DNA of 7,343 bases from an uncultured Verrucomicrobiales bacterium (GTDB lineage Bacteria > Verrucomicrobiota > Verrucomicrobiia > Limisphaerales > JACDHS01): the NCBI GenBank assembly GCA_937983475.1, contig CALJZV010000084.1:1-7343 (forward strand). Direction: 5' to 3'. Of this stretch, positions 1 to 5,930 are shown piece by piece. Under the pieces are notes generated by a model. The model saw only the letters and a list, made by a program, of their open reading frames with translations. It was not told where the DNA came from and did not search any database. Position 1 is the first letter of the stretch; every line of letters starts with the position of its first letter. The position numbers and the translations under genes are program-made.

Positions 1-6
1 CCCGGT

Positions 7-1614
7 ATGAGGTGTTATTTCTACGCGCTTCGCTCCCCAATTGCGGTGGCACATGTTCTTTTCGCACTTATTGGAGCCACCCAGAGCAATTCATCCACCA
101 ATACGACGCCGACATCACCAATGACAAAGTGTATGATTTCTGGGCCGGTTGGAAGCGTGATTGTGCAGCAGGATGGGAAGATTGTAATTGCAGGTGGTGG
201 AATTATCTTCTTTGCAACGCCCGAGGCCGGAATTATCGGGTCCCTTAACGGCACTGTAGCCCGATTTCATCCAAATGGGTCGCTGGATTATGGATTTGGT
301 TGCCGGGCAGAACCGCCCAATTACGTTAGCGCCTTTGACTCTCATCTCTCAGTCAGACCAGACGGGCGGTTATTAATGACTGGCATCTTTAAAAAGGTGG
401 ATGGGGAGCCAAGAAATGGATTAGCAATGCTTTTGTCCACCGGACTGTTGGACAAAGAGTTTGTGCCTTGGCGCGACGCGAACAATTCCTTGCAGCCCCG
501 GCCTTTTCGCCTAACACAATTTTATTCGGCTGCTTTTGATTCCACCGGGCAAGTGGTCGCTCCGTTTCTCCGCATGGATGATACAGGCCGAGTGCTTGAG
601 ACCGTGGAACCAACTTCAACCAAGACGAATTTTGGCGAGCAGTTCATAGGGCTGCTCTCAGATCGAGGCCTTTGGTTGTTTCGCCCTGTGGACTGGCAAA
701 ACAAAGAACCAACTGAGTGGAGTCTGAAGCCACCCAAAGCACGTTTTATCCATGAGTTTTTCCTGGCTGGAAATTCGCTTTCAGCCGGTGATGCAGCAGG
801 GGTTTTGAAAGTCTTGTTCGAAAAATTTCCAATAGAACTGTGTCGCTATGCGGTGCGCACGCCAGATGGTGGGGCAATTTTGCTTGTGCGGGAAGAAGCT
901 GATGGACGGTTCATGCGGTTTGATAACGAGTGGCGTCCGGTTCTTGGTTACACCAACAGCCTTCGGGCTCGCGGGCATGTGAGCTTGTGTCTGCAAAAGG
1001 ACGGAAAACTGCTTGTAGCCCGGGGAAGTGACCTCCGGCACCTTGACGGCGGAAATGTAATTGGCGCAGTCCGCCTCAACCACGATGGTTCGATAGATCG
1101 TAGTTTTCGCTGTGAGACGGACGAACGCATCGCGGGCTTGGCTGTGCAAGACGATGGAAAAATTCTAATCAGTGGCTTTTTCCGGCAAGTTAACGGAAAC
1201 GCCGCTCCTTGGCTGGCTCGACTAAACCCGGATGGATCTTTGGACATGTCCTTTCAGCACTGCTTCACGGACTACAAAGAATTAATGTCGGGGCGCCGCG
1301 TGCCAGTAAAAATGCTGGCCTCATCGACCGGTGTCACGACGGGAGTGGTCGCAAAGCCGACTATCGATTTTGAAACAGAAACCAATTCGTTACTAATCAC
1401 AACCATGGCAATGGAGAATGGAATCACACTAATGGAGTTCCAAGGCGTTCCTAATCATATTTACATTCTACAGGCCAAAAACGACTGGAACACGGGCGAC
1501 TGGATGAATATTGCCACCACGGTGACGGATGGCAGAGGTTCTGGCACATTGCGCGACCCAGAAGCAAAAGATCACAGCATTCGGTTTTATCGAATAGCTG
1601 CACCAGTTAAATGA
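7..1614 (+). CDS. Secreted delta-60 repeat (beta-propeller) protein
   Basis: Probable exported protein of 535 residues built from delta-60 (DUF5122-type) repeats, which usually form beta-propellers; its biological role is unknown. Four clear units pair a 'QQDGKIVIAGG'-like strand with a 'LNPDGSLDxSF'-like strand, at about residues 46-98, 113-152, 325-367 and 376-416. A degenerate unit lies near 174-190. The first 25 residues contain a hydrophobic stretch (about 11-24) followed by a Ser/Thr/Asn-rich segment, consistent with a signal peptide. Residues 473-533 form a separate module (EFQGVPNHIYILQA, W499, a DP pair at 517-518, final RFYRI) that resembles the C-terminal domain common on secreted verrucomicrobial proteins. 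The frame is open to the window edge, so ATG at 7 is only the first visible start and no ribosome-binding site can be judged. The gene is more AT-rich than its neighbours. The repeat family is fairly certain; the function is not. Confidence 0.82.
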   Translation: MRCYFYALRSPIAVAHVLFALIGATQSNSSTNTTPTSPMTKCMISGPVGSVIVQQDGKIVIAGGGIIFFATPEAGIIGSLNGTVARFHPNGSLDYGFGCRAEPPNYVSAFDSHLSVRPDGRLLMTGIFKKVDGEPRNGLAMLLSTGLLDKEFVPWRDANNSLQPRPFRLTQFYSAAFDSTGQVVAPFLRMDDTGRVLETVEPTSTKTNFGEQFIGLLSDRGLWLFRPVDWQNKEPTEWSLKPPKARFIHEFFLAGNSLSAGDAAGVLKVLFEKFPIELCRYAVRTPDGGAILLVREEADGRFMRFDNEWRPVLGYTNSLRARGHVSLCLQKDGKLLVARGSDLRHLDGGNVIGAVRLNHDGSIDRSFRCETDERIAGLAVQDDGKILISGFFRQVNGNAAPWLARLNPDGSLDMSFQHCFTDYKELMSGRRVPVKMLASSTGVTTGVVAKPTIDFETETNSLLITTMAMENGITLMEFQGVPNHIYILQAKNDWNTGDWMNIATTVTDGRGSGTLRDPEAKDHSIRFYRIAAPVK

Positions 1615-1649
1615 GAGATGCCGTATTATTGTAATTATCCCTCTTTTTT
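1613..1649 (+). terminator. Weak possible terminator after the delta-60 gene
   Basis: A 7-base stem with one mismatch (GAGAGAT 1613-1619 against ATCCCTC 1637-1643) is followed directly by six T (1644-1649). The loop is long (17 bases) and the structure overlaps the 3' end of the convergent rhodanese gene. Position and T-run fit an intrinsic terminator, but the stem is poor. Confidence 0.25.
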
Positions 1650-2009
1650 CATCGGCCATTGCTCGGCGACCATGGCCTTGTAGCCGCCGATGAGGGAGGC
1701 CACGTTCTTGTAGCCCATTTTCTGCGCCATGTCCGCTGCCAGCACCGACCGGTAACCGCCGCCGCAATACATGATGATTTCCGTGCTGGTGTCGGGAAAG
1801 CGGGTTTCGATGTCGCGCTCCATCACGCCACGGCCCAGATGCACGGCCTCGGCAGCGTGGCCGGCCTTCCATTCCTCGTCCTCGCGCACATCCATCAGGA
1901 CGGCCTTGGGGTTGCTGGCCAGTCGCTCGCGCGCTTGGGCGAGGGTGATTTCGCGAACCCGAGGGCGAGCCTCGTTGACGACCTGAAGAAATCCGGGTGC
2001 ATGCTGCAT
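1635..2009 (-). CDS. Single-domain rhodanese-like sulfurtransferase
   Basis: Rhodanese-fold protein of 124 residues, the usual size for a free-standing GlpE/PspE-like domain. Such proteins move sulfane sulfur from a donor such as thiosulfate or a persulfide to a thiol acceptor through a cysteine persulfide. Residues 20-26 (ITLAQAR) begin the domain. The VLMDVREDEEW segment at 37-47 is the conserved first motif, and the active-site loop CGGGYRS at 82-88 has catalytic Cys82 and Arg87. The LIGGYKAM segment (106-113) closes the domain. No signal peptide is visible, so it is probably cytoplasmic. The ATG at 2009 is preceded by AAGG about nine bases upstream, an acceptable weak Shine-Dalgarno. It converges with the delta-60 gene (20-base gap) and diverges from the EamA transporter. 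Its donor and acceptor cannot be told from context. Confidence 0.9.
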   Translation of the reverse strand: MQHAPGFLQVVNEARPRVREITLAQARERLASNPKAVLMDVREDEEWKAGHAAEAVHLGRGVMERDIETRFPDTSTEIIMYCGGGYRSVLAADMAQKMGYKNVASLIGGYKAMVAEQWPMKKEG

Positions 2010-2053
2010 GGGCCAACCTTACTGCGGAGGCGATGACGGGCAAGGGGAAATGT

Positions 2054-2127
2054 AAGGACCAAGGACCAATGTCCAATGTCCACGGAAGGCTTGCTGTCTT
2101 TGGTCATTGGTCACATTGGCCATTGCC
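2054..2127. repeat. Heptad repeat array with inverted partner
   Basis: Four consecutive 7-base units run from 2054 to 2081: AAGGACC twice, then AATGTCC twice. After a 17-base spacer the complementary theme returns: TTTGGTC 2099-2105, ATTGGTC 2106-2112, ACATTGG 2113-2119. GACCAATG (2064-2071) is a perfect inverse of CATTGGTC (2105-2112), and either CCAATGT (2066-2072 or 2073-2079) can pair with ACATTGG (2113-2119). The array can therefore fold into alternative hairpins. It lies just upstream of the rhodanese gene, in the shared gap with the transporter. No function can be assigned. Confidence 0.7.
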
Positions 2128-2135
2128 ACGGGCGG

Positions 2136-2253
2136 ATCCACACACTGTTCTTAATTTAATATCGCTGGATGGAGGACGATTCGCGTGAAAGGTAGGGCAG
2201 GCGAGACGCACTGTGCTACTTTGCTCGCCGCCTTTCAAGAACAGTGTGTCGAT
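2136..2253. repeat. Nested inverted-repeat element
   Basis: The 13-base arm ACACACTGTTCTT (2140-2152) is perfectly inverted as AAGAACAGTGTGT (2237-2249). Including flanks, 16 of 17 positions pair (2136-2152 with 2237-2253). Nested inside are GAAAGG (2187-2192) against CCTTTC (2231-2236), and GGCGAG (2200-2205) against CTCGCC (2224-2229) around an 18-base loop. All pairs are co-linear, so one long interrupted stem can form with an unpaired stretch at about 2153-2186 on one side only. No target-site duplication and no coding content were found. It could be a MITE or REP-like intergenic element, or a structured leader RNA for the downstream transporter. Confidence 0.65.
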
Positions 2254-2301
2254 GTGCCTACGACATTTGTTCTGCGCAACTTTTGCTGTTTAATTTCCTA
2301 A

Positions 2302-2321
2302 AAGCTGCTTGATTGCAGCTT
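2302..2321 (+). promoter_or_regulatory. Stem-loop over the upstream TTG start
   Basis: AAGCTGC (2302-2308) pairs perfectly with GCAGCTT (2315-2321) around a six-base loop. The in-frame TGA (2310-2312) lies in the loop and the possible TTG start (2313-2315) runs from the loop into the stem. In an mRNA this would bury the TTG, favouring the GTG at 2334 as start and leaving the hairpin in the leader. No T-run follows, so it is not a standard terminator. Any regulatory role is inference. Confidence 0.4.
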
Positions 2322-2333
2322 GTTGTTGCTGAT

Positions 2334-3257
2334 GTGAATCGCGCTCCCTCCAATGCCCTGATTGGTTTCGGCCTGTTCTTCGCCATTTTCCTGTGGGGCG
2401 GCAACAATGCCGGGACCAAGTTCCTGGTGCAGTCCTGGCCGCCGATCTTTGTGGGCTGCACCCGGTTTCTGCTCGCCGGCGTGCTGTTGCTCCTGTTGAT
2501 GCGCTGGACCCGGTGGTTTGGGCCAACGGCCGTGATGGAGCCGGAGCTTAAAAAACGCCTCTGGCTGCGGGGCGGGTTGCCGCTGGCCCTGTACATTCTC
2601 GCGTTCAACTGCGCGCTGACCTACACCTCCGTGGCGCGGGTGGTGTTGTATCTGGGAACCGCGCCCATCTGGGCTTTGGTTTTGGAGGAGCGTCCGGGCC
2701 GGACCTGGCGTTCCGCGCAGCGCTACGGCGCGGCGTTGCTGGGATTGCTGGGTGTTTTCGTCCTGTTCTGGCCCGCGCTCAAATCGGGAACAGGCGGGCT
2801 TTTAGGGGACGTTCTGGCATTGGCCGCGAGCTGGCTTTGGACCCTCTACGGGCGCCAATGCCGCACCTTTGGCAGCGTGCTGTCGGGGGCGGCGATTTCG
2901 GCCCACACCTTCTGGCGCGCGGCGCTGTTGCTGTCGCCATTGGCCTTGATGGAGATTTCATCGCGTTCTCTGAGCTGGGAGACGAACCTGTTGCTCGTGC
3001 AGGCGTTTTGCGTTCTGGGCGGCGGCATCGGGGCGTTCGCCATCTGGAACAGCGCCCTGCGTCACTGGCCGACCAGCCGGGTATATTTATTCATCAATTT
3101 GATTCCGCTCAGCAGCATGACGTGGGCGAACGTGTTTCTGGGAGAGCCCATCACGCCAACCTTCTGGCTGGCGATGTTGTTGATTGTGTCGGGCGTTTTG
3201 ATCGGCCAGACGAATTGGCAAAAAGTGCTGGGACGCCGGTTGGTGCCGCTGGAATGA
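2334..3257 (+). CDS. EamA/DMT-family ten-helix transporter
   Basis: Inner-membrane carrier of the drug/metabolite transporter superfamily, EamA type, usually an exporter of amino acids or other small metabolites; the substrate is not predictable. Counted from the GTG start (307 residues, the usual size), ten hydrophobic segments lie at about 9-31, 37-56, 78-98, 100-119, 131-149, 156-175, 184-208, 218-242, 248-270 and 275-293. They form two five-helix EamA repeats joined near residue 150. Typical marks are the WGGNNAGTKFLV stretch in helix 1, the LYLGTAPIW stretch in helix 4 and the matching INLIPLSSM plus FLGEPIT near helix 9. A TTG at 2313 directly after an in-frame stop would add seven residues, but it lies in a stem-loop. 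Neither start has a clear Shine-Dalgarno sequence, so the start is uncertain. rpmB follows on the same strand after 109 bases. Confidence 0.88.
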   Translation: MNRAPSNALIGFGLFFAIFLWGGNNAGTKFLVQSWPPIFVGCTRFLLAGVLLLLLMRWTRWFGPTAVMEPELKKRLWLRGGLPLALYILAFNCALTYTSVARVVLYLGTAPIWALVLEERPGRTWRSAQRYGAALLGLLGVFVLFWPALKSGTGGLLGDVLALAASWLWTLYGRQCRTFGSVLSGAAISAHTFWRAALLLSPLALMEISSRSLSWETNLLLVQAFCVLGGGIGAFAIWNSALRHWPTSRVYLFINLIPLSSMTWANVFLGEPITPTFWLAMLLIVSGVLIGQTNWQKVLGRRLVPLE

Positions 3258-3314
3258 CGGCGCGGCGGGTGGTTGATCCTGAGCTGCTTTTGAATAGCGA
3301 ATGAAAATTAAAAC

Positions 3315-3342
3315 TTGCGCTCCCCCGGCGGATTGGTAACTT
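3315..3342 (+). promoter_or_regulatory. Weak candidate promoter for rpmB
   Basis: TTGCGC (3315-3320) and TAACTT (3337-3342) are separated by 16 bases, and the second would lie 24 bases before the rpmB ATG. Each hexamer matches only about half of the sigma-70 consensus. It is listed because it is the best pair in the 109-base gap between the transporter and rpmB. Confidence 0.22.
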
Positions 3343-3366
3343 CACGGCCCTTTTAGAAAGACTGTT

Positions 3367-3636
3367 ATGGCACGAATTTGTGAATTAACCGGCAAGGGCC
3401 CGATCAAGGGCAGCCACATCTGGCGCAGCGGTAAAGCCAAGAAAAAAGGCGGTATCGGCACGCACGTGACCGCAATCACCAAGCGCCGCTTCATGCCCAA
3501 CCTGCAACGCGTCAAGGCGGTTATTGACGGCGAAGTTCGTTATGTCCGTGTCGCCGCCAGTGCCATCAAGAAGGGCTTGGTTGTCAAGGCCCCCAAACGC
3601 ACCTGGAAAAAGGACGCGGCCAAGGCCAAGGCCTGA
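3367..3636 (+). CDS. rpmB: 50S ribosomal protein bL28
   Basis: Large-subunit ribosomal protein of 89 residues. The opening RICELTGKGPIKG matches the conserved L28 start, and the KRRFMPNLQRVKAV core (about 40-53) is the family signature, followed by RYVRVAASAIKKGL. An insertion-like stretch at about 18-31 (WRSGKAKKKGGIG) makes it longer than the 70-78-residue proteobacterial form. It recalls the long Thermus-type L28, which has a similar RGKAKxxGGVG segment. Only one cysteine (Cys5) remains, so no zinc-binding CxxC pairs are present. The tail is Lys/Ala-rich. The ATG has AGAAAG six bases upstream as a plausible ribosome-binding site. The gene stands alone, without rpmG next to it as in E. coli, and ends 29 bases before a strong terminator stem, which suggests it closes its transcription unit. 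Confidence 0.96.
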   Translation: MARICELTGKGPIKGSHIWRSGKAKKKGGIGTHVTAITKRRFMPNLQRVKAVIDGEVRYVRVAASAIKKGLVVKAPKRTWKKDAAKAKA

Positions 3637-3661
3637 GTTTCGCGCAGTTAATAATTTATTG

Positions 3662-3702
3662 AAAGGCGAGGCTGATCCTTCAGTCTCGCTTTTTTATTTT
3701 TC
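3662..3702 (+). terminator. Strong intrinsic terminator after rpmB
   Basis: A 10-base stem (3666-3675 with 3680-3689, one G-T wobble) closes a TCCT tetraloop and is followed by TTTTTTT, an A and five more T. Flanking A and T bases can extend the stem. It lies between the convergent rpmB and family 61 glycosyltransferase genes. On the reverse strand the hairpin is followed only by a mixed AT stretch, so it may also stop leftward transcription, but less strongly. Confidence 0.9.
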
Positions 3703-3709
3703 TCAGGGG

Positions 3710-4924
3710 TTACTTCAGCCCTGCGGCATCGAGAGTTCGACGAAGTTTTTCGCAATCCACCCGAATGTCCTCCTCGACGCGGTGTGGGTCTGCGTTTTCC
3801 GCAGGTTGTTTCCCTTCCCCAAGCAGATAGTGATAATCCAGCCTGGTTTCCTCGGCCAGATCCCAAAAGCATTCGTTGACGTAATTGGGGGAAAACAGTT
3901 CCAGCACCTTCGTTCCCGGGGAGCAAAACGCGAGATTGGTCAGGCCCGCCCCGTGTGGCGCCACCACGGCACTGGCTGAGGCGAACAGCTCGACCTGTTT
4001 TATAAAGGGCAATTCTTCAAGGAACACTTCGCGAAATCCGCGTGACAGGAGCAGATCACGCACCGGTGCTTCATTCAGCAAGCGCCGGTAACGCGAGCGC
4101 TGGCGGCTGATGTAGATGCGCTGCGGTGCCGAGCCCCTTTCGATTTTCGGAAAAAATGTCTCGCGCAAAAATGCGATTGCCCATTGCGGACATTGGCCGG
4201 AGGGCCCGGGCATGGATGGCACCAAAAGGGTTTCGCATTGGGCATGAAATCGCGCAGACGTGAACACGCGTTTTTTTTCCGGAATGCCCAGCAAATCGAG
4301 CGTTTTCCTCAGGAACGGAGCCCTGCTGTCGTTGACAATGAACCGATCCACATCAGCGAGCCGAATACCAGCCTTTTCCAACAATGCCAGTCTCGGCAGC
4401 ACATCGGTCAGCCAATGAAAATAGGTGCCTCCCGAAATGGCCGCGAGCGTCACCGTGGTTCCTGAGAGTTTTTGGAGCGGCGGGAGTTTCACCTTGAAGA
4501 ACAACGAATGTTGGTTGGGCGTGAAAAACCACTCTTTTGAGACATCTGCCAGAATCTGGCCGTCCGGAGTCATGACAAAGCCCGGTGCGCCCACAACACG
4601 GCCCGAGGGCACCTGCGCTAGAAACGTGGCAGGAAACCGCCTTTCAGAAATGGCGCGAAATTTCCAGTGAACCTGTGGTTCAATCGTGCGAGGCGGGCGG
4701 CGCGGGGCGCGGCTTTCAGGAATAATTTCCTTATAATTCGCCAGTGGTTTTTGTCGGGAACACCAGTCTTTGGTGCGCAGGGTCACGCCGCTGGGCGGCG
4801 CGGTCTCCTTATCAAAAAATGTAGCGCCCAAGGCAAACGCCTTTCGCAGCCAGGCGCGGCGAAGCCACATCACCAGGGCGATGCCAAAGCTCCGGGCGGC
4901 TTTTCTGAACAGCAGCTCGAACAC
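3710..4924 (-). CDS. Family 61 glycosyltransferase (DUF563)
   Basis: Probable glycosyltransferase of family GT61, a group that includes capsule and exopolysaccharide transferases as well as eukaryotic xylosyl/GlcNAc transferases; donor and acceptor are unknown. The GT61 core spans about residues 155-370 of 404. Visible motifs are the GGTYFHWLTDVLPRL stretch (165-179, His170-Trp171), YISR (271-274) followed by RR and NE (280-285), the acidic-Pro-Phe ELPF (304-307), and the near-invariant PHGAGLTN (323-330), then PGTKVLEL. The N-terminus (about 12-33) is basic and hydrophobic and might associate with the membrane. The start is a GTG four bases after the stop of the upstream family 2 transferase, which suggests translational coupling. 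No Shine-Dalgarno is seen, and an in-frame ATG at 4870 (residue 19) is the alternative. A run of eight A in its message (4271-4278 on the plus strand) lies within codons for KK. Confidence 0.88.
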   Translation of the reverse strand: MFELLFRKAARSFGIALVMWLRRAWLRKAFALGATFFDKETAPPSGVTLRTKDWCSRQKPLANYKEIIPESRAPRRPPRTIEPQVHWKFRAISERRFPATFLAQVPSGRVVGAPGFVMTPDGQILADVSKEWFFTPNQHSLFFKVKLPPLQKLSGTTVTLAAISGGTYFHWLTDVLPRLALLEKAGIRLADVDRFIVNDSRAPFLRKTLDLLGIPEKKRVFTSARFHAQCETLLVPSMPGPSGQCPQWAIAFLRETFFPKIERGSAPQRIYISRQRSRYRRLLNEAPVRDLLLSRGFREVFLEELPFIKQVELFASASAVVAPHGAGLTNLAFCSPGTKVLELFSPNYVNECFWDLAEETRLDYHYLLGEGKQPAENADPHRVEEDIRVDCEKLRRTLDAAGLK

Positions 4925-4928
4925 AGGC

Positions 4929-5879
4929 TTATTTGTTCACGGAATAGCGCTGGCGGCCAGTCACAAAACCTTTGAGCGTCCCCAGCGCGCCCGCCAAAAA
5001 CAGGGCCGGATTCAGCAGTAAAAACAGCAGTTTCCTGGGCGAACGAATGCGCCAGACCTCGACGTTGGTGAAGTTGGCGGCCACCAACAGCAACGGAATC
5101 ACAAGGCGCGGCCATACCAGGCAAAGCGGCAACAGCAGGTAAAGATACTTGGCCAAATGATGGCTGAACGTGCCGGCGTAGGGAATGCTCCGGAGTTTTC
5201 CGCCCCATTTGCGAAAAAGCGCGCCAAAGGATTCGGCCAGTTGAAATTGCTTGCGGAACAGGTCGGCGCAACCGGTCTTTGCGGATTGGTTGTGCAGATG
5301 AATGATTTGCGTGGGCGCCACATGAACTTCGCCGCGCTGGCTCAGGCGCAAATACAAATCCATGTCCTCGCCGGCGAAACTGAAGGTTTTGTTGTCGTAA
5401 CCGCCTATCTCGCGAAACACATCGGCCCGAATCAGATCAAACTTGCCGCTGATGCCCTGCTTGAATGTCCCGACCCAACGGGCCATCAGTGCCTGCCCCC
5501 AGAAATTATACTGCTGCCAGTTCTCCAGTGGCAGCGTCACCGAGGAGGTCACGGCCACGCGGTCGGGCGTCAGCAGTTTTATATTTTCCTCCAGGTCGGT
5601 TTTCTTTCCCGGCAGGCAATCCTGTTGCATCAAAAGCAGCAGGTCGCCGGTGGCATGCTGGGCTCCGTGGTTGTAGTCGCCGCTCAAGGCCAGATCCACG
5701 GGATTCTTCAGATAACGCACGCCCTCAGGAACGGTTTCCAGCACCGTTGGGCTGCTGTCCACGAGAATGATCTCATGCGGCGGAACGGTTTGCTCGCGCA
5801 ACGCCCGAACCAGTCGGCCCGTGTCGCCCAAGCGGCCATAAATGGGAATAATGACGGAAACTTTTTGAGTTCCAGACAT
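4929..5879 (-). CDS. Family 2 glycosyltransferase with C-terminal membrane segments
   Basis: GT-A fold glycosyltransferase of 316 residues, presumably adding a sugar to a lipid-linked or surface glycan at the inner membrane; the sugar is unknown. The N-terminus VSVIIPIYGR (7-16) opens the nucleotide-binding fold and Asp41 in ILVDSS is the usual nucleotide-contacting acid. The metal site reads MQQD (84-87) where many members have DxD, so only the last Asp is kept; related rhamnosyltransferase-like proteins show similar variants. AGEDMDLYLRL (169-179) is the acceptor-side ED motif with the likely catalytic acid, and HLH (194-196) follows. Two hydrophobic stretches at about 245-269 and 284-305 suggest membrane anchoring. 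It starts 51 bases after mnmG and is almost abutted by the GT61 gene, so the pair is probably one operon. No Shine-Dalgarno precedes the ATG. Confidence 0.9.
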   Translation of the reverse strand: MSGTQKVSVIIPIYGRLGDTGRLVRALREQTVPPHEIILVDSSPTVLETVPEGVRYLKNPVDLALSGDYNHGAQHATGDLLLLMQQDCLPGKKTDLEENIKLLTPDRVAVTSSVTLPLENWQQYNFWGQALMARWVGTFKQGISGKFDLIRADVFREIGGYDNKTFSFAGEDMDLYLRLSQRGEVHVAPTQIIHLHNQSAKTGCADLFRKQFQLAESFGALFRKWGGKLRSIPYAGTFSHHLAKYLYLLLPLCLVWPRLVIPLLLVAANFTNVEVWRIRSPRKLLFLLLNPALFLAGALGTLKGFVTGRQRYSVNK

Positions 5880-5888
5880 GAACTAAAT

Positions 5889-5894
5889 ATTATA
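5889..5894 (-). promoter_or_regulatory. Candidate -10 element for the glycosyltransferase pair
   Basis: On the minus strand TATAAT, a perfect -10 hexamer, ends nine bases before the ATG at 5879. The -35 region at the usual distance (TAAGTC, 5912-5917) is poor. If used, transcription would begin within a few bases of the ATG, giving a nearly leaderless message, which fits the missing Shine-Dalgarno. A short inverted repeat (ATAAGT 5892-5897 with ACTTAT 5913-5918) overlaps it and could be an operator. AT-richness alone could produce this match. Confidence 0.33.
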
Positions 5895-5930
5895 AGTAAT
5901 TCTCTATAAACGACTTATGGAAAACCACCG

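Noticed and set aside
1468..2076. Open frame of 202 residues on the minus strand
   Set aside because: It overlaps the rhodanese in another frame. The rhodanese frame has the active-site motif; this one has low-complexity Arg/Gly/Pro composition.
2054..2127. CRISPR array
   Set aside because: Units are only 7 bases, directly adjacent and without spacers.
2136..2253. Complete insertion sequence
   Set aside because: The span of about 118 bases has no transposase and no target-site duplication is visible.
2837..3304. Open frame of 155 residues on the plus strand
   Set aside because: It is a shifted-frame shadow of the ten-helix transporter, with no domain of its own.
3463..3468. CACGTG in rpmB as a further parS site
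   Set aside because: The flanking bases lack the GTTNC/GNAAC arms; it is a chance hexamer.
4271..4278. Run of eight A in the glycosyltransferase message as a programmed frameshift
   Set aside because: The frame continues normally through conserved GT61 motifs, and no alternative product is apparent.
5157..5909. Open frame of 250 residues on the plus strand
   Set aside because: It is antisense to the family 2 glycosyltransferase and has no family features.
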